Positions 47,523 through 56,712 of a stretch of DNA of 64,000 nt are shown here, piece by piece; position 1 is the first letter of the stretch, and every line of letters begins with the position of its first letter. The stretch is taken from contig NZ_LN913006.1 in the NCBI RefSeq assembly GCF_001487165.1, forward strand, positions 3,068,657 to 3,132,656, read 5' to 3'. This stretch comes from Blautia massiliensis (ex Durand et al. 2017). GTDB taxonomy: Bacteria; Bacillota; Clostridia; Lachnospirales; Lachnospiraceae. The position numbers were made by a program, and so were the translations under genes. Under the pieces are notes generated by a model that saw only the letters and a program-made list of their open reading frames with translations, ran no database searches and had not been told where the DNA came from.

Positions 47523-50500
47523 ATGAAATTTCCGAAAAAATTGATAGCATTTGGTCTGTCATTATGTATGTCTGTTGTTCCATGTGGACCGGTGGCGGCC
47601 GAAGATTTTACAGATGCACAGACGGATATGACAGACACCATTGATACTTTTACAGATGACGGGAATTCTGAGGAATCAGAAAATACCGTAAACACAGATC
47701 AGATCACGGAAGAAGATACTGCCGTGAGCACAGATCAGATTACAGAAGAAGAGTTTCCGGGATCAGATATCGGAACGGAAACGGATGAAGCTGAAAGCTC
47801 AGAGAGTGAGGAAATACAACAGGATTCTGATGAAGGATTAATTCTGGAAGAACCTTCGGCGGTCATCAGAAAAGCAGAAGGAACAGAGGATACAGAGGAG
47901 GCTGCGGCACCGGAAGAAATTTTTGGTGACGGAGAAAACCAGGAGCAGCAGGAAGATATATTCACAGATGATATTCCGGCAGCAGGCACTTCCGAAAAAG
48001 AAACAGATGTAGAGAGCACAGAAATATATCTGTATGCGATGAATGATACTTACAGCAGTGTGATCTCCATGCCGGATACCATGCAGACATCTTATCAGAT
48101 CCAGACATCCGGCAAAAATCCGGTATATACGGTTGTTTCCGGTTATACTGCGAAAGTCAGCGAAACCGGTCTTGTTACTCCTAAAATGCAGTATGTAACC
48201 TATGTAGACAAAAACGGAAATGACGTAAAGAGCCAGTGGGAATACATGTTTGGAGAGACCCTGATCTCTGTACAGGATGGAAACAGTACCGTTTATTATA
48301 AATTCATACTCAAAGATTATGCGGAGTATTACGCAGAACAAAAAATGGATACATTCCTCAAAGAAAATATTACTGCGGAAATGTCCGATTATAAAAAGGT
48401 TGAGACGATCGCCAGATGGCTTGCCAACAACTTCAATTACAGTCAGTATCATTCCGGTTATACAGGCCTGATGCTGGATGGCGGCGGAGACTGCTGGGCC
48501 AATACCAGCGCAGTGAACTATATGTGCGAAAAACTGGGACTGACCGTGTATGCAAGGTATGCGGCAAATGATCCGGGGGCGGGAAGCGGTCACAGGAACT
48601 CTGTAGTCATAATTGACGGAGAAAGATATCTGGTTGACTGCGGATATACGGGAAATGCCCCCAGACATTATGAATTGTCCAAAATGGACTATGACTATTC
48701 TTATAAGATTCTGAATGATGGAACACTCAGGCTGTATCAGTATGAAGGAACGGATACAAATATCGTAGTTCCGGATACTATTGACGGAAGAAAAGTAACG
48801 GTTCTTGGAAACAGTACCTTCCAGTATTGCACCCAGGCTTCTGATATAGAGTCTGTTACTTTGCCGGATTCGCTTACAACCATCGAAAAGAATGCTTTTT
48901 ACAACTGTGAGAAATTGAAATCTGTTACGATTCCCCCAAATGTGTCATCTATAGGGCTGGCTGCTTTTGTGGAGGGCTTGTCTGAGTCCAGTCTGACAGA
49001 AATTAAAGTAGATCCGGAAAATCCGTATTTTTCTGAAAAAGACGGAGTGGTATTCAGCAAGGATGGCACAAAACTGATCGTGTTTCCGTCCGGACGTTCC
49101 GGAGATTACCAGATCCCGGATGGAACTGTAAGCGTGGGAGACTATGCTTTTTATTACTGTGTAAATGTTTCTTCCATAACAGTACCGGGAAGTGTCAGAA
49201 GCCTTGGAGAAGGTGCTTTCGGAAACTGTTCGTCGCTTACGAAAGCTGTCCTGAACGAAGGCTTGGAAGAAATCGGTGAATATGCATTCCAGAGCAGTTC
49301 AGGGATCCGTGATATTATAATTCCCGCATCTGTAAAATCAGTTGGGAAAAATGGACTTCGTCTGTCTTCCGGGTGCAGGATAAGAGTACTGAGCACAGAT
49401 ACTGTCTGGGCGGATGATGCGTTCAGGGATTCAGCACTGATCGCGGGAAAAAAGGATTCCACACTTCAGAAATACGCAGAGGACCGTGGCTGCACGTTTG
49501 TGGAGCTGTCAGCAGACAACCGGATACCGCTTCAGAATGAATGGTTTGAACAGATCACTTCAGACTATGAATATAATGGAAAAAGCCATGAACCCGAAAT
49601 AGAATCCAGTGAATCCGCACCGGAACTTGAGCAGGGCTTCGATTATGAAGTAACTTATGAAAATAACATCAATGCAGGAACTGCGACTGTAAAGATCACG
49701 GGAAAAGATATTTTCTGCGGTACAGTAGAGCGGAGTTTCAAGATTACGCCAGATGAAAATGGAATGTATGTGTGCTATTTTGCGGAAAATAATGAAACAT
49801 ACCTGGAAACCACCTTTAAAGGAAAAAAAGTGGAACCGGAAGTGGTAATTGACGGACTGGTACAGGGAAAAGATTATACGGTAACCTATGTTAATAATGA
49901 AAAGCCTGGTGAAGCTCGTGCAGAGCTCACGGGAATCGGCAATTATAAAGGATCGGAAACATTATATTTTACTATTTACGGAAAACTACCGGCTGCGGAT
50001 CCAATAGCTGATCAGACATATACAGGAAAAGAACTCACACCTGCCATCGTAATCCCCGGATTGAAAGCCGGCGAAGATTATTATATGTACTACGAGGATA
50101 ATCAGTATCCGGGTGTTGCAACGGTAACCATTTATGGTACCGGTTATTATAAAGGTACCGCAACCATTCATTTCAAGATCATAAAAAAGACAGAAAAGTT
50201 TGTCAGCAATGTTAAGCTAAACAGAACCTCTTACACTTATACGGGAAAAACCATCCGGCCATCAGTAACCGTAACTGTAAATGGAAAGAAGATCGGGGCG
50301 AGTGCTTATAAGCTGTATTACAAAAATAATAAAAATTCCGGAATTGGAACTGTGCAGGTCAGAGGAATCGGAAAATACAGTCGTATCAACAAAACGCTTA
50401 CCTTTAAGATCCTGCCTCCAAAAACTCTGCTGACAGGACTGAAAAAAGCAAACAGATCCTTTACTGCAAGCTGGAAAAAAAATATACAGGCAACCGGCTA

Positions 50501-50699
50501 TCAGATCCAGTATGCAGCAGACAGCAGATTTACAAAAGAAAGAAAAACGGTCACAGTTGGAAAACAGTCTGCGACCAGATATAAGATATCAGGACTGAAA
50601 AACAAAAAGACCTATTATGTCCGCATCCGGTCATATAAAAGAGTCGGAAAAAAGGTTCTTTACAGTAGCTGGAGTACGGTAAAGAAAATCTGGGTTTGA
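47523..50699 (+). CDS. Large exported protein: transglutaminase-like, LRR and Fn3-like domains
   Basis: 1058 residues. Signal peptide to about 26, acidic low-complexity to about 170, then a transglutaminase-like domain with Cys324 (GGGDCWANTS), His357 (SGHRNSVVI) and Asp372 (YLVDCGYTG), a complete Cys-His-Asp triad. BspA-type leucine-rich repeats follow (about 410-665, SVTLPDSLTTIEKNAFYNC), then beta repeats of the YNGKS...DYEVTYENN type (about 685-960) and a C-terminal Fn3-like repeat close to that of the 588-residue protein at 17876. It may crosslink or cleave proteins at the cell surface. Its own promoter lies upstream. Confidence 0.85.
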   Translation: MKFPKKLIAFGLSLCMSVVPCGPVAAEDFTDAQTDMTDTIDTFTDDGNSEESENTVNTDQITEEDTAVSTDQITEEEFPGSDIGTETDEAESSESEEIQQDSDEGLILEEPSAVIRKAEGTEDTEEAAAPEEIFGDGENQEQQEDIFTDDIPAAGTSEKETDVESTEIYLYAMNDTYSSVISMPDTMQTSYQIQTSGKNPVYTVVSGYTAKVSETGLVTPKMQYVTYVDKNGNDVKSQWEYMFGETLISVQDGNSTVYYKFILKDYAEYYAEQKMDTFLKENITAEMSDYKKVETIARWLANNFNYSQYHSGYTGLMLDGGGDCWANTSAVNYMCEKLGLTVYARYAANDPGAGSGHRNSVVIIDGERYLVDCGYTGNAPRHYELSKMDYDYSYKILNDGTLRLYQYEGTDTNIVVPDTIDGRKVTVLGNSTFQYCTQASDIESVTLPDSLTTIEKNAFYNCEKLKSVTIPPNVSSIGLAAFVEGLSESSLTEIKVDPENPYFSEKDGVVFSKDGTKLIVFPSGRSGDYQIPDGTVSVGDYAFYYCVNVSSITVPGSVRSLGEGAFGNCSSLTKAVLNEGLEEIGEYAFQSSSGIRDIIIPASVKSVGKNGLRLSSGCRIRVLSTDTVWADDAFRDSALIAGKKDSTLQKYAEDRGCTFVELSADNRIPLQNEWFEQITSDYEYNGKSHEPEIESSESAPELEQGFDYEVTYENNINAGTATVKITGKDIFCGTVERSFKITPDENGMYVCYFAENNETYLETTFKGKKVEPEVVIDGLVQGKDYTVTYVNNEKPGEARAELTGIGNYKGSETLYFTIYGKLPAADPIADQTYTGKELTPAIVIPGLKAGEDYYMYYEDNQYPGVATVTIYGTGYYKGTATIHFKIIKKTEKFVSNVKLNRTSYTYTGKTIRPSVTVTVNGKKIGASAYKLYYKNNKNSGIGTVQVRGIGKYSRINKTLTFKILPPKTLLTGLKKANRSFTASWKKNIQATGYQIQYAADSRFTKERKTVTVGKQSATRYKISGLKNKKTYYVRIRSYKRVGKKVLYSSWSTVKKIWV

Positions 50700-50764
50700 T
50701 CATAAAGGAGTGGATCTTAGATTTATATAAATGGAGCAGAATGCTTCTGTGACAGAATTAAGCC

Positions 50765-50793
50765 TTGTAATTATAAAAAGAGCGCGTTATAAT
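50765..50793 (+). promoter_or_regulatory. ribU promoter
   Basis: TTGTAA (50765-50770), 17 bp, TATAAT (50788-50793), just upstream of the FMN riboswitch. Confidence 0.82.
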
Positions 50794-50811
50794 GAACTCA
50801 TAAAAAAGAAA

Positions 50812-50924
50812 ATTTCTTCGGGGCAGGGTGTGATTCCCTACCGGCGGTATAGTCCGCGACCCGCTTTGGCGGCTGATCTGGTGAAATTCCGGAACCGACA
50901 GTAAAGTCTGGATGAGAGAAGAAC
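50812..50924 (+). ncRNA. FMN riboswitch (RFN element)
   Basis: GGGGCAGGGTG, ATTCCCTACCGGCGGT, CCGCGACCCGC, GGTGAAATTCCGGAACCGAC, AGTCTGGATGAGAGAAGAA: every landmark of the RFN fold is present in order. Confidence 0.97.
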
Positions 50925-50949
50925 GCGCAGTATTTAAAGAACGTGCTCA

Positions 50950-50981
50950 GTGCCCCGGGAAGAAGCTCCCGGGGCTTTTTA
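50950..50981 (+). terminator. Expression-platform terminator of the FMN riboswitch
   Basis: GCCCCGGGA (50952-50960) and TCCCGGGGC (50967-50975) followed by TTTTT. Confidence 0.92.
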
Positions 50982-51063
50982 TGTGAAGAAATAGAAATTT
51001 TTTTCGCATAAAGATTTCTTGTGGAAATTTTCTTTGAATATTTCTGAAGAAGGAGAGAGAGTT

Positions 51064-51699
51064 ATGAGTGAACAGATATTACAGAGAGGAAATGCCGTGG
51101 AAAGAAGCAGAACAAGGACCATCGCGCAGGTAGCCATGCTTGGTGCTGTGGCAGGAGTATTAATGAATCTTGAGTTTCCGATCCCGTTTCTTGCACCGTC
51201 TTTTTATCAGCTTGATTTTTCCGAGGTACCGGTTATGGTAGGAACCTTCGCTATGGGACCTGTGGCAGGTATCCTGATCGAACTTGTGAAGATTCTCGTA
51301 CATCTTGTGACGAAGGGAACCATGACTGCCGGTGTTGGTGATGTTGCCAATTTCCTGTTTGGATGTGCCTATGTGGTGCCGGCCGGCTTGATCTACCGTT
51401 TCCGTCACAAAAAGAGCAGAGTACATGCAGTTGCAGGTATGGCAGCAGGAACAGTCCTGACAGCGATCCTTGCATGCTTTGTCAATGCCTTTGTGCTGCT
51501 TCCGGCTTACGGTAAGGCGTTTGGAATGCCAATCGAGACCTTTATCCAGATGGGAAGCGCAGTACACAGCTCCGTAAACGGACTGCTTACCTTTGCACTG
51601 CTGATCATTGCTCCGTTTAATATCTTTAAATATGCACTGACATCTCTGATCGTATTTGTAATTTATAAGAAGATCCGTGTTGTACTGAAGGGTGACTGA
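51064..51699 (+). CDS. ribU: Riboflavin ECF transporter substrate-binding protein RibU
   Basis: Membrane S component of an energy-coupling-factor importer. 211 residues with six hydrophobic segments; the opening ARTIAQVAMLGAVAGVLMNLEFPIPFLAP and YQLDFSEVPVMVGTFAMGPVAG match RibU. GAAGGAGAGAG precedes 51064, which was preferred to an ATG 15 codons upstream. The FMN riboswitch confirms the substrate. Uptake of riboflavin would feed FAD to the ApbE-based system in the same window. Confidence 0.95.
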   Translation: MSEQILQRGNAVERSRTRTIAQVAMLGAVAGVLMNLEFPIPFLAPSFYQLDFSEVPVMVGTFAMGPVAGILIELVKILVHLVTKGTMTAGVGDVANFLFGCAYVVPAGLIYRFRHKKSRVHAVAGMAAGTVLTAILACFVNAFVLLPAYGKAFGMPIETFIQMGSAVHSSVNGLLTFALLIIAPFNIFKYALTSLIVFVIYKKIRVVLKGD

Positions 51700-51772
51700 T
51701 CATAAGCAGCTGCCGGAGGATGAAGAAAAGATCAGAAATTGGTGGTTTCAGATAAATATCTGAGAATGTGAG

Positions 51773-51824
51773 AAATGCCATGTAATATATTGCCGATGGG
51801 CAGTAAATTACATGGCATTTTTTA
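51773..51824. terminator. Terminator between ribU and the MATE gene
   Basis: AAATGCCATGTAAT (51773-51786) and ATTACATGGCATTT (51807-51820) pair perfectly and end in a T run; symmetric, so it can serve both converging genes. Confidence 0.9.
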
Positions 51825-51826
51825 TG

Positions 51827-53215
51827 TCAGGCGTTTTGTTCTGCAGCTTTCATGACTCCAAGCTCACGTCTGGCAAAAACAACGGCCAGCACAAATGCAG
51901 AGGTATCTGCAATTGGTCCTGCGTACATGACGCCATCGATTCCGAAGAAGACCGGGAAGATGACGATCAGCGGCAGCAGGAAGAGCACCTGCCTTGTGAG
52001 GGACATGATCACACCAAGCCGGGCTTTTCCAATGGAGGTAAAAAAGCCGGCGGACATAGGCTGGATCCCGTTGGCAAAGGTCATCAGCATGAAGATGCGG
52101 AGATATTTTTCTGCAAAATGAAAGTACAGGTCGCTGCCGTTTCCGAAGATGCCTACGATCTGATGCGGGAAGAACTGGAAGCAGATAAAAAATATGGTTG
52201 CGATCACAGTACATAAGGTTACGGAATAGCGGTATGTCTGGCGTACACGGCTGTATTTTTCGGCACCGTAGTTAAATCCCCAGATGGGCTGGGAGCCCTG
52301 GGAGATTCCGATGCAGATGGCCATAAATACCTGATTGACTTTGGAAATGATCCCTGCACAGGCGATCGGAATATCACTCCCGTAGGCGGAGAGTGCTCCG
52401 TAATGGCGAAGTGTATTGTTCATGACGATCTGCACTGCAGCAATGGCAACCTGATTGATACAGGATGCCATTCCCAGAGAAAAAATGGCAGACAGATTGC
52501 GTGCCTTAGGAATCAGCATGGAGTGGTCCAGGTACATTTTTCGGAGTCTGGAAAAATAAAAGATGATCAGAAGTCCGGATACAATCTGGCCGATCACGGT
52601 TGCCCAGGCTGCACCTTTGATGCCCCAGCCGAATCCAAAGATGAAAAGCGGGTCCAGGATGGTGTTGATGGCGGCACCGGCCAGGATGCAGGTCATGGAA
52701 TAGGTAGGACTCCTGTCTGCTCGGATCAGGTGGTTGCCGCCTGTGCTTAAAACATAAAAGGGAAGTCCAATGGCGGTGATCCCCATGTAATCAATGGCAT
52801 AGGGCATGACGTCCGGTGTTCCGCCGAAAAAATGAAGCAGTGGCTTCAGGAACAGAAGGACGATGACAGAGAGTATCGTACCGGAGATTATCAGCGCGGA
52901 GAGTCCGGTTCCTGCAATGGAGCTGGCTTTTTTTTCGTTTCCTGCGCCCATTTCCAGGTTGTAATTGGAGGCGCTGCCGATTCCCAGGAGCAATGCAGCA
53001 GCAGTAGAGATAATGGTTACGGGAAATGCGATGTTTGTGGCGGCGTTTCCAAGCATTCCTACGCCCTGGCCGATAAAGATCTGGTCAACGATATTGTACA
53101 GAGCGCTGACCAGCATGCTGATGATGGCGGGAATGGCGAATTTGGCGATCAGGCTGCCTACAGGGACGGTTCCCAGAGGGTTTTCGGCCTGGGCAGCATT
53201 GGTCTGGTTTTTCAA
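51827..53215 (-). CDS. MATE-family efflux transporter (TTG start)
   Basis: 462 residues with twelve predicted membrane helices, in the DinF/NorM-like multidrug and toxin extrusion superfamily, which exchange Na+ or H+ for drugs or metabolites. GTVPVGSLIAKFAIPAIISMLVSALYNIVDQIFIGQGVG is the typical start; CINQVAIAAVQIVMNNTLRHYG begins the second half. The start is TTG at 53215, with GAAGG 7 nt upstream. The substrate is unknown. Confidence 0.93.
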   Translation of the reverse strand: MKNQTNAAQAENPLGTVPVGSLIAKFAIPAIISMLVSALYNIVDQIFIGQGVGMLGNAATNIAFPVTIISTAAALLLGIGSASNYNLEMGAGNEKKASSIAGTGLSALIISGTILSVIVLLFLKPLLHFFGGTPDVMPYAIDYMGITAIGLPFYVLSTGGNHLIRADRSPTYSMTCILAGAAINTILDPLFIFGFGWGIKGAAWATVIGQIVSGLLIIFYFSRLRKMYLDHSMLIPKARNLSAIFSLGMASCINQVAIAAVQIVMNNTLRHYGALSAYGSDIPIACAGIISKVNQVFMAICIGISQGSQPIWGFNYGAEKYSRVRQTYRYSVTLCTVIATIFFICFQFFPHQIVGIFGNGSDLYFHFAEKYLRIFMLMTFANGIQPMSAGFFTSIGKARLGVIMSLTRQVLFLLPLIVIFPVFFGIDGVMYAGPIADTSAFVLAVVFARRELGVMKAAEQNA

Positions 53216-53333
53216 TGTTTTTTCCTTCTTTCTTGTCTGCAGTAGCTGTTTGGTAATGTGATAAGTGGATTTTTAATTTTATAGCAGAGTATTTATTATA
53301 GCACTATTGTGAAGGGAGTGTAAGTATAAAAAA

Positions 53334-53362
53334 TTGACCTTTGGTTTTGGATGGGATAAAAT
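53334..53362 (+). promoter_or_regulatory. Promoter of the Nudix gene
   Basis: TTGACC (53334-53339), 17 bp, TAAAAT (53357-53362). Confidence 0.7.
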
Positions 53363-53398
53363 GTTTTTAGAAAAAATTTTCGGGAAGGAGTTTTTCAG

Positions 53399-54010
53399 AT
53401 GGGTAAGATCAATAGTGTGAAAAAACTTACAGATAATAAGTTCGTGAATCTTTATGGAGTGGATGCGACCAGTGTACATGATACGCCGGTTTCTTATTTT
53501 GTGGCCTCCAGGGCGAAGAGTGTGGAGGATATGAAGCTTTCTACAGGGGAGAATCATCCGGATGGGGTGATCATTTACAGTGTTTATGGAGAGAAGCGGG
53601 ATAAGGTTGTGCTGATCCGTCAGTATCGGTATACGATCGGCGGGTATATTTATGAGTTTCCGGCGGGGCTTGTGGAGCCTGGGGAGGATTTCCATGAGGG
53701 TGCTGTGCGGGAGATGTTTGAGGAGACCGGGTTGAAGCTGGAGCCGATCAAGGTTGCGGAGGCTTTTGAGAAGCCTTATTTTACGACGATTGGGATGACG
53801 GATGAATCCTGTGCTACGGTTTATGGGTATGCCAGTGGTGAGGTTAGTAAGGCTGCTCAGGAGGATAGTGAGGAGATCGAGGTTGTGATCGCGGACCGGG
53901 ATGAGGTCAGGAGGATCCTGAAGGAGGAGAGGGTTGCGATCATGTGTGCTTATATGCTGATGCATTTTCTTGAGGATGAGGAGGTGTTTGGATTTCTTGG
54001 GGAGATTTAA
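53399..54010 (+). CDS. Nudix hydrolase, ADP-ribose pyrophosphatase-like
   Basis: 203 residues. The Nudix box is complete: G-x5-E-x7-RE-x2-EE-x-G in GLVEPGEDFHEGAVREMFEETGL. VVLIRQYRYTIGGYIYEFPAG upstream of the box is the pattern of ADP-ribose and related nucleoside-diphosphate hydrolases. It has its own promoter and GGAAGGAG before the ATG. The codon choice is richer in GGG/AGG than in its neighbours. Confidence 0.9.
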   Translation: MGKINSVKKLTDNKFVNLYGVDATSVHDTPVSYFVASRAKSVEDMKLSTGENHPDGVIIYSVYGEKRDKVVLIRQYRYTIGGYIYEFPAGLVEPGEDFHEGAVREMFEETGLKLEPIKVAEAFEKPYFTTIGMTDESCATVYGYASGEVSKAAQEDSEEIEVVIADRDEVRRILKEERVAIMCAYMLMHFLEDEEVFGFLGEI

Positions 54011-54040
54011 ACGGAGGTAGTTATATGGCGGAAGGGGACG

Positions 54041-54246
54041 CCAGTGAGGGGCTTCTTTCCAGGCTGGGGCTTCGTCGGGGGCTGGCTTCTAAGGTGCCGG
54101 AATTCTGCTAAAAGCGCTTCAAAAAATCTCGAACTCGCGTCTGAAGCCGCTCAAACAGCGAGATTTTTTGAAGCAACGCAGATTTCCGCCACCTAAGAAT
54201 CAGCTCCCCTCCTGCAGAGTCAGTCTGGAAAGAAGCCCCTCACTGG
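54041..54246. repeat. 206-bp long palindrome
   Basis: Outer arms 54041-54062 and 54225-54246 are 22-bp perfect inverted repeats (CCAGTGAGGG... against ...CCCTCACTGG). The middle arms are imperfect but clearly related, and the inner arms GCTTCAAAAAATCTCG (54116-54131) and CGAGATTTTTTGAAGC (54159-54174) are perfect. No coding frame is supported. It could fold into one long hairpin or cruciform. Confidence 0.92.
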
Positions 54247-54299
54247 CTGTGCATTGGCCGTGAGACGTGTTAAATCTCGTGGGGAGTGTTGCTAGTGGG

Positions 54300-54490
54300 G
54301 TGGTATGACGGGAGTTGGATGAGCCGTCAGCGCTGCGCTGGACGGCTGGGAGGAAAGGCTGAGATTCCTTGTGGTATGACGGGAGTTGAATGAGCCATCG
54401 GCGCTGCGCTGGATGGCTGGGAGGAAAGGCTGAGATTCCCTGTGGCTTGAAGAGGGGAATGGGTCATTAGCGCTGCGCTGGATGGATGAG
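54300..54490. repeat. 71-bp direct repeats carrying a covarying hairpin, 2.7 copies
   Basis: Copies start at 54300, 54371 and 54442 (last truncated). Each holds AGCCRTC, GCGCTGCGCTG, GAYGGCT: in copy 1 the arms are GCCGTC/GACGGC and in copy 2 GCCATC/GATGGC, so both sides changed together. The rest of the unit is GGGAGGAAAGGCTGAGATTC. Confidence 0.88.
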
Positions 54491-54491
54491 A

Positions 54492-54528
54492 AAAACGGGG
54501 AATCTGCGGTTGCGGATTCCCCGTTTTG
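54492..54528. terminator. Bidirectional terminator
   Basis: AAAACGGGGAATC (54492-54504) and GATTCCCCGTTTT (54515-54527), 13-bp perfect stem between converging units. Confidence 0.9.
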
Positions 54529-54529
54529 A

Positions 54530-55051
54530 TCAGAGTTCTGTGAGTTTTCCCAGGTCTTTGTTGTATTTGCAGTATTTGCCGTTTTCGGAAATAAATGGCT
54601 GGTAGGTGTCGGTCCGGTTGTCTTTGACGTAGACGATTCCGGTGGCGATCATTTCTACCAGGGAGAAGCGTTTGCTTAAGCTGGAGATCCAGCGGTAGGT
54701 TTTTTCGTTGCCGGAGTCTGCCATGAGGAGGTTGTAGCCGCCTGGGCAGGCTTCCAGGGTGAAGTAGATTTTCTGGGACCGGATGGAGGTGTTGAAGACC
54801 TGGCCGGTGATGTAGGTGGAGAAGTTGGTTTCTACAAATTGGCGGAAGGTGTAGAGATCGTAGATCACGCCGGTGGTCTCATCTTTGATCTTGTCGCCGC
54901 GTTCGATGCGGGCTTTCAGGAGCTTGAGGACTTCGATGGTCCAGTTGATGAAGGAGATGCTGCTGTAGGTCATGCTTTCCTGAAGTTGATCGACCAGCTG
55001 TTTTGACAGGATGTTGGATTTTGATGCTTCATTAAAAAGTTCTTCGTTCAT
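54530..55051 (-). CDS. Uncharacterised soluble protein, 173 residues
   Basis: No known domain was recognised. It has no signal peptide or membrane helix. The N-terminus is helical (MNEELFNEASKSNILSKQLVDQLQES), the middle contains VIYDLYTFRQFVETNFSTYITGQVF and the C-terminal half looks mixed alpha/beta. GGAGGG lies 6 nt before the ATG, so translation is well supported. It is flanked by the repeat block and, divergently, cfa. Confidence 0.75.
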   Translation of the reverse strand: MNEELFNEASKSNILSKQLVDQLQESMTYSSISFINWTIEVLKLLKARIERGDKIKDETTGVIYDLYTFRQFVETNFSTYITGQVFNTSIRSQKIYFTLEACPGGYNLLMADSGNEKTYRWISSLSKRFSLVEMIATGIVYVKDNRTDTYQPFISENGKYCKYNKDLGKLTEL

Positions 55052-55399
55052 AAGGTTCCCTCCAGTGTTGGATTTTTATATGGTTTTCGCTCTTTTTTTG
55101 TATCTTTTATTATAAGTCTGAATTGTATATAAAGCAATAAAAAATGCGTAAAATACAAAGATGATTACCGGGAAATGATATATAATTAACGATTATGTTT
55201 TGAAAATGTCAGTGCTTTTGAGGGCTGGGTTAAATGTGGACTTTAAATATCGAGTTAATTTGGATAACTATAAATAATTATAAGGAAGAGTTTTACCAAA
55301 TATTCTCATTTTATTGATAAAATTTTGTTGTATATCTCCCTTGACATAAAGCCTTCCTCCGGGTGTATCATAGTGCTGTGTTAAAGGAGGTAGACTATT
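55052..55399. other. Divergent intergenic region with cfa promoter
   Basis: AT-rich. For cfa, TTGACA (55341-55346) is followed by TATCAT (55366-55371) at 19 bp, or TGTATC at 17 bp. The 19-bp reading and the CCTTCCTCCGGG between resemble MerR-type promoters, but no MerR gene is nearby. Confidence 0.5.
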
Positions 55400-56584
55400 A
55401 TGTTTGAGACATTACAGGAGAAGACGGAAGAGAAAGCAATGGTGCAGTTCCTTGAACGCTTTACAGATTATCCATTTCTGGTAAAGTTCAAGAATTCCGA
55501 GTATCACATCGGAGAGGGTGAACCTACATTTACGGTGAATTTTAAGAAAGCGATTCCTCTGGCGGATCTGATGAAGAGCACATCCCTTGCACTGGGTGAG
55601 GCGTATATGCGTGGGGATTTGGATATCGAGGGAAATCTTTATGAAGCGCTGGATCATTTTCTGGGTCAGATGGGAAAATTTTCTACCAATGAATCTGCTC
55701 TGAAAAAGATCATGTTCAGTTCAACATCAAAGAAGAACCAGGAAAAGGAAGTGACCAGCCATTATGATATTGGAAATGACTTTTATAAACTTTGGCTGGA
55801 TGAGACTATGAGTTATTCCTGCGGGTATTTTATCCATGAGGATGATACGTTGTATCAGGCACAGGTAAATAAAGTTGATTATATCCTTAAAAAATTACAT
55901 CTGGAAGAGGGTATGAGTCTTTTGGATATCGGCTGCGGCTGGGGTTTTCTGCTGATCGAGGCAGCTAAGAAATATAAGGTTCATGGTACCGGTATCACCT
56001 TAAGTCATGAACAGTATGCAGAATTTCAGAGACGGATCAAGGATCAGGGGCTGGAAGATTATCTTACGGTAGAGCTGATGGATTACCGTGATCTGCCGAA
56101 GAAGGAGTATCAGTTTGACCGTGTTGTCAGTGTCGGTATGCTGGAGCATGTTGGACGTGATAATTATCAGCTGTTTCTTGACTGCGTAGAAAAGGTCCTG
56201 AAGCCGGGCGGACTGTTTCTGCTTCACTTTATCAGTGCTCTGAAGGAGCATCCGGGTGATCCGTGGGTCAAGAAATACATTTTCCCGGGCGGAACTGTTC
56301 CGAGCTTACGTGAGATCCTGAACCATATGGCAGAGGACAATTTCCATACCCTGGATATCGAAAATCTCCGTCTGCATTACAATAAGACATTGCTTCACTG
56401 GGAAAAGAATTTCCGGGACAATATTGAAAAAGAAAAGACTATGTTTGACGAAGAGTTCCTGCGTATGTGGGATCTGTACCTGTCAGCATGTGCGGCAACC
56501 TTCCACAACGGAATTATCGATCTTCACCAGATTCTTATGACCAAGGGTGTGAATAATGATCTGCCGATGACACGCTGGTATTGA
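55400..56584 (+). CDS. cfa: Cyclopropane-fatty-acyl-phospholipid synthase family methyltransferase
   Basis: SAM-dependent enzyme that adds a methylene bridge to unsaturated phospholipid acyl chains, toughening the membrane to acid and stress. 394 residues: an N-terminal lipid-binding region (YMRGDLDIEGNLYEALDHFL), then SHYDIGNDFYKLWLDETMSYSCGYF, the SAM motif LLDIGCGWGFLL and VSVGMLEHVG. TTAAAGGAGG precedes the ATG. Confidence 0.93.
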   Translation: MFETLQEKTEEKAMVQFLERFTDYPFLVKFKNSEYHIGEGEPTFTVNFKKAIPLADLMKSTSLALGEAYMRGDLDIEGNLYEALDHFLGQMGKFSTNESALKKIMFSSTSKKNQEKEVTSHYDIGNDFYKLWLDETMSYSCGYFIHEDDTLYQAQVNKVDYILKKLHLEEGMSLLDIGCGWGFLLIEAAKKYKVHGTGITLSHEQYAEFQRRIKDQGLEDYLTVELMDYRDLPKKEYQFDRVVSVGMLEHVGRDNYQLFLDCVEKVLKPGGLFLLHFISALKEHPGDPWVKKYIFPGGTVPSLREILNHMAEDNFHTLDIENLRLHYNKTLLHWEKNFRDNIEKEKTMFDEEFLRMWDLYLSACAATFHNGIIDLHQILMTKGVNNDLPMTRWY

Positions 56585-56655
56585 TAAAAGCCTTTACAAA
56601 CCTGCCGGAAAGGAATATCATACTTTTATAAAACTATTTATAAAAACGTATAAGG

Positions 56656-56712
56656 AGCCTGTGGATTCAGCATATGAGTACAGAAATGCTGAATTCGCAG
56701 GCTTCGTTTTTT
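56656..56712 (+). terminator. cfa terminator
   Basis: AGCCTGTGGATTCAGCA and TGCTGAATTCGCAGGCT form a 17-position stem followed by TTTTTT. Confidence 0.88.

Noticed and set aside
55341-55371. MerR-type regulated promoter at cfa
   Set aside because: A 17-bp alternative -10 exists and no MerR-family gene is adjacent; kept only as a remark.
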